This document shows, one piece after another, positions 9,898-21,000 of a stretch of 23,028 bases of DNA. A program made the translations under genes and the position numbers. Location: the NCBI GenBank assembly GCA_036897485.1, contig JAYMTF010001503.1:1-23028 (forward strand). Direction: 5' to 3'. Source of the stretch: Pelargonium nanum. Its lineage: Eukaryota; Streptophyta; Magnoliopsida; Geraniales; Geraniaceae. The notes under the pieces are model-generated. The model was not told the DNA's origin, ran no database searches, and saw only the letters and a list, made by a program, of their open reading frames with translations. Position 1 is the first letter of the stretch. The number at the start of each line of letters is the position of its first letter.

Positions 9898-10372
9898 CTA
9901 GATAACAAATTTGAGATTACATTTGGACCATGCAATCCTACCCAGCCAACTACGGTCTAATACAGTATCAAAGAGTTTAACTAACGTATGTGTCATCTGA
10001 TTTGCAGACCGATTCACATATGACTCAGCTCAACATTACCAAAACACTTGGTAAAAGCTACTATGTCTGAAATAATAAGACCAAAGACTTTGTTATCTTC
10101 CCATGTGCATATGATCTGAATAACTTCGATCACCTGAGATGCATTTGACTCTTTAACAATATTTTGTCATCCTCTATATGCAAGACACGAGAGAGACTCT
10201 CAAGTAGTCATCACTTAATCTCCCTCGACTTCGCCTCGCCACTCTATCACCACCCCAACATTAATCTGAATTATCTAAGATAATCCACACCCCACCGAAT
10301 GTTTTGGTCTGCTCAAACATAGACCCGCCAGTATTCACCTTTAGGTTCCGCGGATTAGGTGGACACCAAGCT
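9898..10372 (-). pseudogene. Degraded LINE RNase H (RVT_3-type) fragment
   Basis: On the minus strand, starting near 10371, AWCPPNPRNLKVNTGG resembles the usual entry to a plant LINE RNase H domain (normally ...LKVN.DG), with the catalytic aspartate replaced by glycine. GGVWIILDNSD follows and is cut by a stop. Further on, ESNASQVIEVIQ, GLIISDIV and, after a frame change, NRSANQMTHTLVKL match the later RNase H motifs (ESD..., the ...isDi... helix, and R.aN..AH.LAk). It ends at a TAG at 9900-9898. At least two stops and a frameshift are present. It differs from the LINE at 4130-9320 and is much older. A fragment of a host gene carrying the same domain is the alternative. Confidence 0.6.
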
Positions 10373-11490
10373 ACATGGCTATCACCTCCTCTCTTTCTCA
10401 CCTCCAACACTATGTCATCTCAACCTTTCCCGACCCGCACCGACTGGCCACTCCCCATATCTCATATGTTCGTACCAGCGAACTTCTCGCTTTTCAGAGG
10501 GTGTTGACAATTAATTATGTCCAAAGGGTCTTCGTTAGAATTATATATGTTTTTTGTTATAAAATGATGTCAAGTTAACGTAGTATGCCAATTTGTAAAA
10601 ATGTTACATGTCACTGTATCAATGTGACGATTTATTATCAACTACAACATGAGAATAACAAAATTAGAAATCTAAGGGTCAGAACAAACAAAATTTGAGG
10701 TCAGAGGCTAAAGTCAAATATTTGTCGAGTCCAGGGTGGCAAAACTATCTAACTCATAAATGATGACGTGTCAATTTACTGACGTGACGGTTATTACCCG
10801 TTATACCAAGTTACATGGTTGAAATAAAAAATTGGTACTCCAATGGTCTATACAAGCAAGTTTTAAAGACAATGGCTAAAATTATAATTTTATCAAGTTC
10901 ACATAAGACAAAACGATTTAACCCTAAAAAAAAATACATAAACATCAATATATATATATAATTAATTAATTAATTGTATGAATTTACGTGAATGAAGTTT
11001 AATACAATCCATTATAACAGATTAACTCTTTGTGCCAAAGTAAATTGTTCGAAAAACTTTACTAAACGCTTTTACAACTTCTTTATTGAATGTGTTAATG
11101 ACAACCATTAGTCACTCTAGTGAACGAGTTGTAAAATATTAACTCAAATGATGTGTAATCTCATTTCATTTAAAAATATTAATTGTTATTCAAAGTGACT
11201 GAATTATATCACATTTTACCTCCCATTAAATACAAAATGTGAATCTCGCACATGCATATGTATAAGAATTAAGAACCATGAAAAATTGAACATCTTATCA
11301 TACCAGAAAACTTGTAAGGTTGGAATAGTTTCAACAAATAAAGTTATATCTTACTTATACAGTGTTATGACTTAATGAATGATTAAGATTAAAATTACTA
11401 AAACACTATCAATAACCAGCATCTCACATCCAAACAAATAATAATCTCTAACATTATTTGCAACATTCTACATGTAACGGATTAAATGCT
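10373..11490. other. AT-rich intergenic DNA with degenerate repeat remnants
   Basis: No gene recognised. The part at about 10670-10920 has the look of a decayed long inverted-repeat arm (a TGACGTGTCA...TGACGTGACGG cluster within AT-rich DNA), but I found no partner arm. The part at 10373-10510 is GC-richer and may be the upstream end of the LINE fragment before it. 10920-11490 is AT-rich with short ATAT and TTAAT runs. Confidence 0.45.
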
Positions 11491-11815
11491 TTGGAAACCC
11501 CTCGTCTATTGAAAAGTGACCAATCATATCTCTCTACTAAAACTAACCCACAGAGGTCCCCGATCTAAAAGAAAATTGGTCACGTGGGTCTCACCGTTAG
11601 TCTGACCTATCAGTTCCGTTAGTTTGGCTTACGTGACGCCTACGTGGTATTTTAATTTATATTATATATTTATTTATTTGAACGTGTAACGCTGATATGA
11701 CATTTAAAAATATTTTACTCTAAATTTAAATGAAATGAGACACGGGTCACTTGCTGATTAGTTCAAAATTAAGTAAAGGTTATGATTTTACAATTTTACT
11801 CTTCAAACTTTCTAA
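11491..11815 (+). repeat. Left inverted arm of a long-TIR element
   Basis: This arm matches the reverse complement of 12430-12661 over most of its length with scattered mismatches and gaps. Anchors: gaaaattggtcacgtgggtc here pairs with aactcacatgaccaattttc at 12566-12585; tgaaatgagacacg and caattttactctt also have partners in order. It carries about 80-100 extra AT-rich bases near 11640-11725 that are missing from the right arm. Confidence 0.7.
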
Positions 11816-12429
11816 TCATTTCATTTAAACCATTTCTTCCTATTGCATCATCTGATGATTGCTGAGTCCCATGGCTCGGACCCCTCATTCCCAACCACGA
11901 GCCCACCGCACCTTTCACCTTATCCACCACTGTTCAGTGTTCACTTCCTCTTCCTTCTTCTCCACAGAGTTTCTGCAAATCCAATCCATTTTGTGGGGCT
12001 TTACACTCTGCACATTGAAGCCATGTGTCTGAACTTCCTGTGTCAATGCCAACATAGTACTTTTTCAAAGGGGTGGCTGAGTTTGTAGATATGGATTTGT
12101 CTATCTATATGATTTATGCAGTGGAACATGATTTACGCGACCGCGGCGGTCTTAGATCCAATTTATTTATCAAGATATGTTAGGACAAGTGTTTAAAATT
12201 AACACTTTGGATTTCCTCTGGGATATCAAGTTCCTCCTAGTCGACGGTATGGGATGAAATTTTTGAGGTGAGGTTTAGGGTGACGCTCCCTTTGGGGAGT
12301 GAGAAACATTGTTATTTCGAGTATGATGTCCCGTTGGTGATAAAAAAAAAACAAGGCAAATGAAGTTGGATCTGAAATTGGATCAGGTTGGGTAGCTAGA
12401 GAAAGAAGAGGGTGTGAGTGAAAAATTCA
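11816..12429. other. Interior of the long-TIR element, unknown origin
   Basis: This interior is less AT-rich than its surroundings. It includes a C-rich stretch (about 11870-11930), a pyrimidine-rich run ending in cacag at about 11940-11968 that could act as a splice acceptor, and a G-rich segment at about 12240-12310. Frames are short (the best is about 80 codons at 11843-12088) and I recognise no domain. It could be a captured gene fragment or old non-coding filler. Confidence 0.35.
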
Positions 12430-12661
12430 AAAAGATTAAAAGAGTAAAATTGTTAAATCATAACATTTATTTAATTTTTGACTAATCAATAAGCAACACG
12501 TGTCTCATTTTATTTAAATTAATGTCACCCCAACTAACGGTTCTGTTAAGTTTGACTAATGGTGGAACTCACATGACCAATTTTCCTTTAAATCAAAAAC
12601 TGTTGTGACTTATTTTTAATTGAGGGACCTGAATGATGACTTTTCAACAGTTAGGGTCCCT
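12430..12661 (-). repeat. Right inverted arm of a long-TIR element
   Basis: Reverse-complement partner of 11491-11815. Read on the minus strand from 12660 it gives gggaccctaactgttgaaaa, which aligns with ggaaacccctcgtctattga in the left arm, and then the anchors described there. Confidence 0.7.
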
Positions 12662-13739
12662 AAGGTATGTAATCATAACTAGAACTATCCATATGGTTGG
12701 CTAGAAAATGCACATAACCTTGTGTAAGACATAAGGAAGAGCAACTATGTGCACTCTATGCGACAATTAAGTTTTATTTGAATTTCTTAAGACAAACGAA
12801 AATGAAAAGGATTAAAGGTCAAAATGATTCCCAAACTTGTAAAAAGTCATCATTTTAGTCCTTCAATCTTGCTTTAATACTATATAGTATATATGAGTCA
12901 ATTTTTTTAGGGGATATATATGAGTCAATTTAATTCCTACCATTAGTCATATTTAACTGACCGTTAACTTCGTTTACGTGGTACTGACGTGTCATTTTCT
13001 TTATATAACTAAATATTAATTTTGTTGTCATGTGGCATTGATGTGGGTATGTTGAAAAGATAATAAAAATAAAATTTAACATCACACATGTCATTATGCA
13101 ATTGGTGATTTAAAATTTCTTTGAATTTCACTCATTTGGACCTTTTAGCTTTTTAATTTCATTCATTTTATCCTTTAGTTATTACCTTCAATTTTTCACT
13201 CTTCTTCGCCAGACCTCCACCCAGGAGCCTCTGATTTTCGGACCAAATTGACCGCTGCCCAAGAGATTCTCATCACATGTCTGCCTCACGGTGGTGTTGT
13301 TTTTGTTTGTTGACGCAATGGTCCGAGAGATCTCTGATAGTAGGTTTGTTTTGGGAGTTTCATTTTGCTTTTCCCCTGAGCACAGTTTGCTCTGTTTCGG
13401 GTTTTCTTCTCCTTGCATGGAATTGAAAACTATACAACGTAGTTGAAGTTGTTCCTATTCGTTTCACCTCTATTTCTTTTTTTTTATCAACAACCGTAAC
13501 AAACTTTGTTTCTATTCTTCTTCTTCCTCGTTACGCCTGAAATGAATTTGTTTTGAAGGAAATGAGCTATAAAGCTTGAGTTTTTGTTTTATTTCCAAGT
13601 ACAATGTATCAACAAACTCTTATATTTAATTCTTGGAATTGGACAAATTCTGAAATGCTGGTTGAATTCGGGGGATATTTTGTTTCAGCTATGTCATTTG
13701 AGGATTACATATACCACATGTGAAACTCATAAAGATAGT
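12662..13739. other. Intergenic DNA, probably a decayed repeat arm plus unassigned sequence
   Basis: The part at about 12810-13110 has the style of a transposon TIR (ccaaacttgtaaaaagtca, then ccgttaactt...tacgtggtactgacgtgtca), but no inverted partner was found. 13190-13430 is richer in GC and reads openly on the minus strand for about 76 codons without a recognisable domain. 13440-13739 shows nothing I can identify. Confidence 0.4.
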
Positions 13740-13863
13740 GGTACTACTTCACTATCGGTCACTCATGAGTATTTAGCCTTGCAAGGTAGTCCTTGCTGAT
13801 TCACACGGGATTCCACGTGCCCCATGCTACTCGGGTCAGAGCGTAAGCTAATGATGCTTTCGG
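13740..13863 (-). pseudogene. NUPT: fragment of plastid 23S rRNA gene in the nucleus
   Basis: The minus strand reads as an internal part of plastid-type 23S rRNA: ccgaaagcatcattagctta, cgctctgacccgagtagcat, ggggcacgtggaatcccgtg, then ggctaaatactc and gaccgatagtgaagtagtac. The bacterial counterpart (gagtagggcgggacacgtgg...ggctaaatactcctg...gaccgatagtgaa) is the same region of 23S rRNA, about one sixth to one fifth into the molecule. Only about 124 bases are present, so it cannot encode a functional rRNA. As recalled, most differences from plastid sequence are G-to-A or C-to-T, as expected after methylation and deamination in nuclear DNA. A mitochondrial copy of plastid DNA as the donor cannot be excluded. 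Confidence 0.88.
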
Positions 13864-14195
13864 ATAATTTTTTGTTTTGAGTTTGTCGCGAACTAAAGGT
13901 CTGTTTAGTGTTTATTTTACCATAAGTATTAAGGGAAATTTAACTAGGTGAGGAATTGATTTTAGATTTTCATTCATTTTTCTCTTTATTTGATGCAAGT
14001 ACTCCATATTTTTCATTCACCAGACCTTTGCTCTTTTACCTTTCTTTTCTTCAGATACTTGTAAATCTCACTTCTTTTCTGCATTCATCTCGACCTAGTG
14101 CTCTTCTCTAATGATTTGTCATTTGTTGCTCTTAACTACAAGCATCTTTTAATTCATAGCTCGAGCAACTCGCCAATGGCGGCAAGGTTAGCTCC
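13864..14195. other. Intergenic DNA, nothing recognised
   Basis: T-rich DNA downstream of the plastid fragment. No open frame, RNA gene or clear repeat boundary was identified. Confidence 0.5.
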
Positions 14196-14370
14196 TTGAC
14201 TCAGTAGGTTATTATTTTATTTCTTCTACATCAAACATAAAACGGCAGGAATGACGCACACATCTTCATGTGAAAGGTCGTGGGTTCAACTCTCACTGTG
14301 TTGAGTGGGATGAAGTTTTGGATTTAAAGGAGAGAGCTACCCCCTGTTGTGTAGCTCAACTGATAAAAAA
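14196..14370 (+). repeat. SINE / tRNA-derived repeat remnant
   Basis: An A-box-like ttgactcagtaggtt at 14196-14210 and a good B-box-like gtgggttcaactctcac at 14280-14296 are both on the plus strand. Their spacing (about 85 bases) is too long for a tRNA promoter, and an AT-rich stretch of about 35 bases between them looks inserted. A second A-box-like tgtagctcaactgata followed by an A-run lies at 14350-14370, which suggests two overlapping or nested copies. No target duplication was found. Confidence 0.35.
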
Positions 14371-15092
14371 AACGGCGTCGTCTCTCTTGGAGTGCCAAAG
14401 AGAAGATGGAAAGCAACCATTTTGCTGACGTGGCAAATAGACCCTTCTTATAGCAGGTCAAGTGGGGCAATATAAAAAATTAAATCTTGCCAAACTATAC
14501 GATTTCCCTACATTAAATCGAACAGTTTAATCGATATGCATCCATTTGTCAATAGTGCATAAAAAAATAATAATCATAATCATATGTTGGAAAATAATGT
14601 ACCACTAATACTTGAATACCAAATTTACCATTAATTTAGGGAAAAACTCCTTTTATCTTCCCAATTGAAGCGATTGCAGTTGAAGCTAAACCAATCACAC
14701 TAGTCCAAAATATTGAAAATAATCATCTCACAAGTCACAATATCAAATCACAGGCAGAGAATTCATAGAGAAGATGGAGATAAAAAAATTAATGCAGTAA
14801 TGTTCACTCAAAGAATTAGGTGTCCTACACACTACATATCAAAACCAAACCAAACTAAGCCAAACAAAGCAAAACAAACCAATATGGGGTTGTGTGTGTG
14901 TGTGTGGTGTATGAACTATAAACAAACATATGGATGCTATCTGTTGATCCTCTGCGAAACTCCTGCAGCTCAGAAAAATCTAGTAACAGTCCCAAAGCAT
15001 AAACAAGTGAGCAAGCTAGATCCTGCAGCAGCTAATATTTACCTTTAATCTGTGGAACACCACAAATGACATGCTTTAGAGACTTTGTCTGC
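14371..15092. other. TASH3 3' flank and likely 3' UTR, low-complexity patches
   Basis: The 3' UTR of the minus-strand gene should begin at 15092 and run leftwards for a few hundred bases. Within it lie a (GT)n run at about 14889-14907 and a caaac-type repeat at about 14840-14880. The poly(A) site is not called. Left of about 14700 the DNA is plain AT-rich spacer. Confidence 0.45.
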
Positions 15093-18000
15093 TCAGGATT
15101 GACTGACGTAGAGGACCGGGACAAGCCCAGCCATTTTGCCGTCCCTCCCTGGGCGTTTCTTCTTCACCTGCATAAGGTCCAATCATATTCAATTCAACCA
15201 CTCATTCAGAGATCATTGCTACTCGAATAAAGGGAGCACGAAAGTTGCAATGATTTTTTTTTCTAGTCAAATTTTAGAGTACTTACATAATACCAGCCAT
15301 CAACTTCATACTCAATTTCAAGTTCTTCTCCTGTTGTTATGTTTAACTGCAACCAACATAGAGGTGAGTTGAGCACTCAAATGTTCAGTAACCAACTAAA
15401 ATTAACTAGTATCTAAACATGTGTTCCAGCTGCTTACTCAAAATCAAACCTTTAATCAAAATAGCAGTTCTAATGCAAAAGGAAAATATTAAGCCGTAAA
15501 GAAGCAACTAACCTCGTCATCTCCACCAGCAGTGAAGTCATAGAGTGCTGTTCCAAATTGAGGATTTGAAGAGGAAACTCGTTCCCCATCTTGGGAACCA
15601 AAGCTATGGGAATCCTTCCCAGCTAAGGGGTTCTCAAAAGACTCGAACCTTTGCATGACAGATTCGTATGATGGAGGCTCTTCTCTTATCTGACAAGTAG
15701 GAACAACTTTAGGGATTAGACCTAGATATCAGATCGTATATATATATATATTGGTGAGAGGTGTAGATCCTTACCGGAGAACTTGTACCCTCATAAATGG
15801 AGGAACTACCACCATATCTACTTCCTGTTGATTTATCCTGTTGAGGACAATTTACAAAATAAAATCTCTGTTAAAAAAGAAATAAGTAATATGTATTCAA
15901 AGAGAAACAAAAGTTGCAATCCCCAGTGGAGGCAATTAGGCCATGGCTGCGCACCCATTTGGTGATAACAATAAGCAGTGTTCCTTCTTTTGAGAGCAAA
16001 TTGGATTACTTACTTTCTTTCAATAAATATTTTGGATGGATCAAAGGAAAGGGGGAGGAAGGTTGTTAAATATGAATGGTTTTGTAATATGGAAAGCACA
16101 CACACAGAATGGATATACTAACAAAATAGAAGTAACATTTTACGGGCAGTCAGTTGAAACTGGAGGTTTTGCACTCTCCATAGCTAGCTGCCTATGCTGG
16201 ACAAGTCTCTATCTATTATCTGAGTTTTTATTGTTGTGTTCTCTTACATGCTTTATCTTAGGATATACTAACTGCATGCCTAACATAGGGTTTAACCTTC
16301 CACAATAAATCATAATGACTTGTCAAATAAAATGGACAAGGAATACAAAGGATGGGTTTGGACTTAAAATATTGCTTCAACCTTACCCTAATAAAACAAC
16401 TCCCTACTTCTATAAACAAGTGGAAAACCATTCTAAATGAGTCAACCCAAACACAATCCAACTGATAAATGATCCAGGTCAAAGTTGAGAGTGCTTTTTA
16501 TAATCCAAATTGTGCTATTTGGGACTACAAGATTATCCAAAAGAGCATGGATAATGGGAAAACCAAAAAGAGATAAAACATGAAACAAGTTGGTTGCACA
16601 TGACAATACCCCGTATGCAGGCTTTGAACTAAACAGTGAAGGGTAGTTCATTCCACCAAAGTGGGATGATATGGAAGTTTCAACTGATCCTGCTGAATCT
16701 GGAGAAGATGACCCTGATGATCGAGCATCAGTTTCCTGCAAATTCATAGGGATAAAATCAGCAATACGTCTGCTTCACCGGTATCTCACTGGAGACGAAT
16801 ATACTTCCTAGTTCTACCTCCATTCAAAAAGCATTTTGGCAAAAGTCATACCTCCATTTCTGAAGCCTCTAGAAGTGACTTTGCCCACATATCATCATAA
16901 CTAACTGAAGGTCTAGAGATAATGTTCTCCTCCTCAACATCTGGAGCATCAGTTCCAGCACCCGAAAGAAATTCATTAACCTGACCATAAAATAAATATC
17001 AGAAGACTTTCAAGATGAAAAAAATGATTAGGGACTAAAAACTGAATAAAGTCATACAAATAATGCCAACTGAAATTAATCCCACAATCATTGTTAGACC
17101 TGAGAGCTCAGAATCCATACACAAGCCCAACATTTGACAATCACAAACTAATAATAATTTGGTACAAAGCAACAAGAAAAAGAGCTCACGTCACTATTAT
17201 TCATCATCAAAATTATCCAAGTGTCATAATCTGTACCACGAAAATACAACTTTTGATGTAAAAAGCACAACAGTTTCGAAGAATGATCTAGTAAAGTGAT
17301 GAACCGAAGTACAGGTAGACGCTTAATTTTATTAACAGATGAATTGCTCAATAAGAGAGCCATGGATAGGCACTGCTTTTAAACTTGTGTACATCCGGAA
17401 ATAAAAGTCCATGAAATCTCTTATAATTGAAATGCACTGCTTTTCAATTTCAACTCAAGTTAGAAAACTTTGAGTAAGAAAGTGCTCATAAATAAATAAA
17501 AAATAAAAAGGGGTCTTCCATAAGTTGCAAGGTGATCTGGGAACAGGTGTCAACCCAGACCCATCTCACTATAAAAACACAATTTGTTATCTAAACACTA
17601 TCCATGGCATAAAAAGGGAAACTCGGAGGGAGTTAAAATAATATGTGATATCTTTGGAGATTTTTTTGTATGAGCCTAAATAAATGCCATATTTCAATTT
17701 TAACACAATCTACATTCAGGATAGCCAACAAAGACTGAAGCCTCCTACCACTGTTAAATATTTTCTCTGTTAAAAAATAAAAAAGAGCGATCTATTCTTG
17801 GCATCATAATTATAATGAGAAACTTCACATTAAGACTGGGTACACCATAATCCTCACCCTGTTCATTGCTGGTGCATTGTTCCCCAAGAGGCCATCATCA
17901 CCAAGATTTGCTGCCCATGCGTTAACTAGGTCATCATCAAGTGCATCTGGCTCAGCTGGGGCAGGCTTAGATGCCTCATAAATAAGGTCAGAGATCCCAG

Positions 18001-21000
18001 TTGCAACAGCTGGATCATTCATACCAGATGAGGCACTTATGTTGTGCCGAGTGCGATAGATGTCAATAAGTTTTGCACTGTCAAACAATTTTGGGGATGA
18101 AAATAAAAAGAAAAACATATCAGAGTTGAGAAAAGAGAGAAATACAAACAAGCAAGCAAGCAAAGAAAAGCACACAGACGATAGAATGATGTAAATAAAT
18201 CTTAGACTAATAGAGAAATCACTTTGATGATAAAGCCAATACATAAAGATACCACACCTACATTATTAGTTCATAAACATCAAGGTATATATTCCAGAAG
18301 GCTTGCAGCAATTTAATTTCAGACATCGTGGAAAGGCGGAAGTCCGGTGCAATGGTAAAAATTTCAGGCTAGCAGACACAAATGCACAGGGACAAGTCTC
18401 AAGAACAACTACTTCAGGCATAAAGTTCAAAGATAAGAACATATTCAGATCACTCCTCCCATTCTCAATATTCCACTTTGGTTAGACCACAAATTGGTAG
18501 TGGTCTGGTAACCCTAGAGAATAAATGGTGCGGGGGTGTTGAGTTTCTGAAATCCAAGCGCAATTTTAGATGTTCTATTCCAACCAGGATAAGAGTCCAA
18601 ATGAGCTTTCAGATAATTAATCTGTAGTGTTTGATGGAGTAGAATCTCTATATTGTATTAAGAAATCAGCAACTAATTTAAACAAGAAGACTAACCTACA
18701 AAAATGAAATAACTAAGAAAGAAATCAACTTAATTTACACCTACCGCACTACTTCCTAATCTTGATTGACAACTTGTACAATCCTAACACTCGACTCAAG
18801 CTGGAGCATATAGGTTACATGCACCAAGCTTGTTACAAATATAGCTTACGGCCTTACACAAGGTCCTCGGAGACATTTGGAAAAGACTATGCCAGTTGAT
18901 TTTTGGAATTGACGAAACTAGTAGCAATTCATCCTGACATAATCATCACTCTTATAAAAATGGTAATCAATTTCAATATGCTTGTTTCTTTCATGAAACA
19001 TTGGATTTGAGGCAATGCGTTTGTCACATATCAATCTCATCTGAGTAACCTTTACAAATTTTAACCCTTGAAGAAGTCGTTTTAACCAAATAAGTTCGCA
19101 AGTTGCTAAAGACAAGCTTCCACACTAGACCTAGCAACAATATCTTGCTTTTTACTCTTCCAAGAAATGAAATTATCACCTATCAGTACACAATATCCTA
19201 ATGTGAAACGTCTGTCTTATGGGGATGATTTTGTTGTATCAATGCCCTTAGCCACTGATTTGCACCCATTGGCAACAGTCACATTAGGGAGGGATGTCGA
19301 CTCATAGGTTTTTGCTACCAGATATATGGTTGGAGACACACGAATCAAGAACCCAAGATCCAACTGTAGGATACTCGGTGAGGCAAGCAACAGAATTACC
19401 AGTTTGAGCTACAGAAGCAATAGAGAATGAGGTTTGCTTAAAGGCTTGATATTGAAGATAGTCCTCAAAATTTGATCCACTCAACAAAATTGACCCGAAC
19501 ATGATAACGCGTAAACCAATATATCAAGATAATGGGACTAGAATATATAAAAGGCCAAAACAGTTATAATAGATGAGAGAAATTCCTTCCTAGTCAAACA
19601 CCATGCTGTAAATATGTACCTTATTGGCCCCAGTGGAAGATACTTTGCTCTTGGAACAAAACAAAACAGTGAAACAAGATCTAGCAATCTCTCATGGGTT
19701 TCATATAGCTTCTTCAGTTCTTCATCTGTCCATTCTTTTTTTGCATTATCATGGTTGCGTATTTCCCTGATCATACATACTAAACTTTTAATAATCATAA
19801 AGACGGGAAGCAGAGAAACTAACACACTAAAAATAACAGCCCTTACTTGATCAGGTCATCTTGAGCTATATACATTTCATCAAGAACCTTTAACATGGGA
19901 CTTATCAGAACTCCAAGGCCTGTACCACTAGCCCCTTGATCTTCTCCATTACTAATATGCATCTCTGAAAATTGGGACTGCACACCACCCTGAGCCAAAG
20001 TATGTAGGAATTCATAGATCTGTAACCTAAAAGGCTCACCAGACCTAATTGCTAGGGTTGTAAGAGCTTGTGCAGCAATAATGCGCACCTGGAATGGCCA
20101 TAAAAACAAAAGGAGTTGAGGAAAAATAACAATGGACACAATGCCTTCTATAGTAGAATAAATATGTTCTATTACTCATTCAACATACAAGAAACATAGC
20201 AGTAAGGTACCAATATCCCAACCCAATTCCAGGCCACATGGTGGCACTGTAGCATACATATAAATCTGTATGTGTGCGCGCTCACCTAAACATCACTCAG
20301 AAACGTTTCATTCATGCAACAGTCATGCAATTGCATAAAATTCAGGTGATTAGGGTATTTGCAGGCCTTTTAAGATGGACGTATTACTTGATTTCATGAC
20401 AGATGAAGCAAATTGGAAACACTTTATTTTGAACTATGGAGGAAACTTTATACCTCCCAGCTTCCACTGAAAGCACACCTCTGGAGTCGAGTCAATGCAC
20501 TAGCTAGAGTAGGATTACGAGAACTAGCAGCAGCAACCATCTTATCAGCATCTAACATCATCAATGCAGTTCCAGGAGGAGTAGCAGATTCCCAAGCATA
20601 TTCTGAAGCAGCATAATTAGCATTTTCTCCTAGAAACCACACCTGAGAGTTGAGAGTTCACTGATTTAGAAACTACATAGGAAAGAGTATACCATATGCA
20701 ATTATTTGGTTTACCAAAACAGAAGTAGATTTAGTGGTTATATTAATTATTGAGTCTTACTGCTGCTTGGACTAATCTCTGTAAAGCCAGGGCTGATTTT
20801 GGATCAGACGCAGATACCCTATCTACTGATGTAAGCCCAAACATTGATCCAGGTTGTGGTGGTGGTAAATCAAGAACTATGGTGACTGCTTCCAAAGCTG
20901 TGTGTTTCCCATCAGGACCAGCACCAACAAGGCATGTCTAGAAATTGAACCATCATTAAACTATATAATAAAAAATGCAATACAGTAATGAAAACAATAG

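Larger units (their letters stand above)
11491..12661. mobile_element. Non-autonomous DNA element with long terminal inverted repeats (MULE-like)
   Basis: Two long inverted arms (about 325 and 230 bases) enclose about 610 bases of unrelated sequence. Long, diverged TIRs around non-coding or foreign DNA are the usual form of plant Mutator-like elements and their Pack-MULE derivatives; a foldback-type element is the alternative. No transposase is visible. The outer ends read approximately ggaaacccc on the left and ggggaccc-like on the right (reverse complement). I did not find the 9-11-bp target duplication expected of a MULE, so the exact ends are uncertain by 10-20 bases. Confidence 0.6.

Noticed and set aside
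11843..12088. 81-codon frame in the interior of the long-TIR element as a gene
   Set aside because: No recognisable domain and no supporting signals; kept only as interior sequence of the element.
13740..13863. Functional rRNA gene
   Set aside because: Only 124 of roughly 2,800 bases of a 23S rRNA are present, with substitutions, and no neighbouring rDNA is found.
14713..15048. Plus-strand frame of 111 codons opposite the TASH3 3' UTR
   Set aside because: Its residues come from caaac and GT simple repeats, with no domain or promoter support.
15783..16482. Short open frames in TASH3 introns (for example 15783-15965, 16036-16308, 17148-17363, 21709-21960)
   Set aside because: AT-rich, no domains, inside introns defined by matching GT-AG sites and phases.
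18918..19502. Copia pieces as TASH3 exons
   Set aside because: They match retrotransposon protease and RNase H. TASH3 coding sequence joins correctly from 19620 to 18077 across this region.
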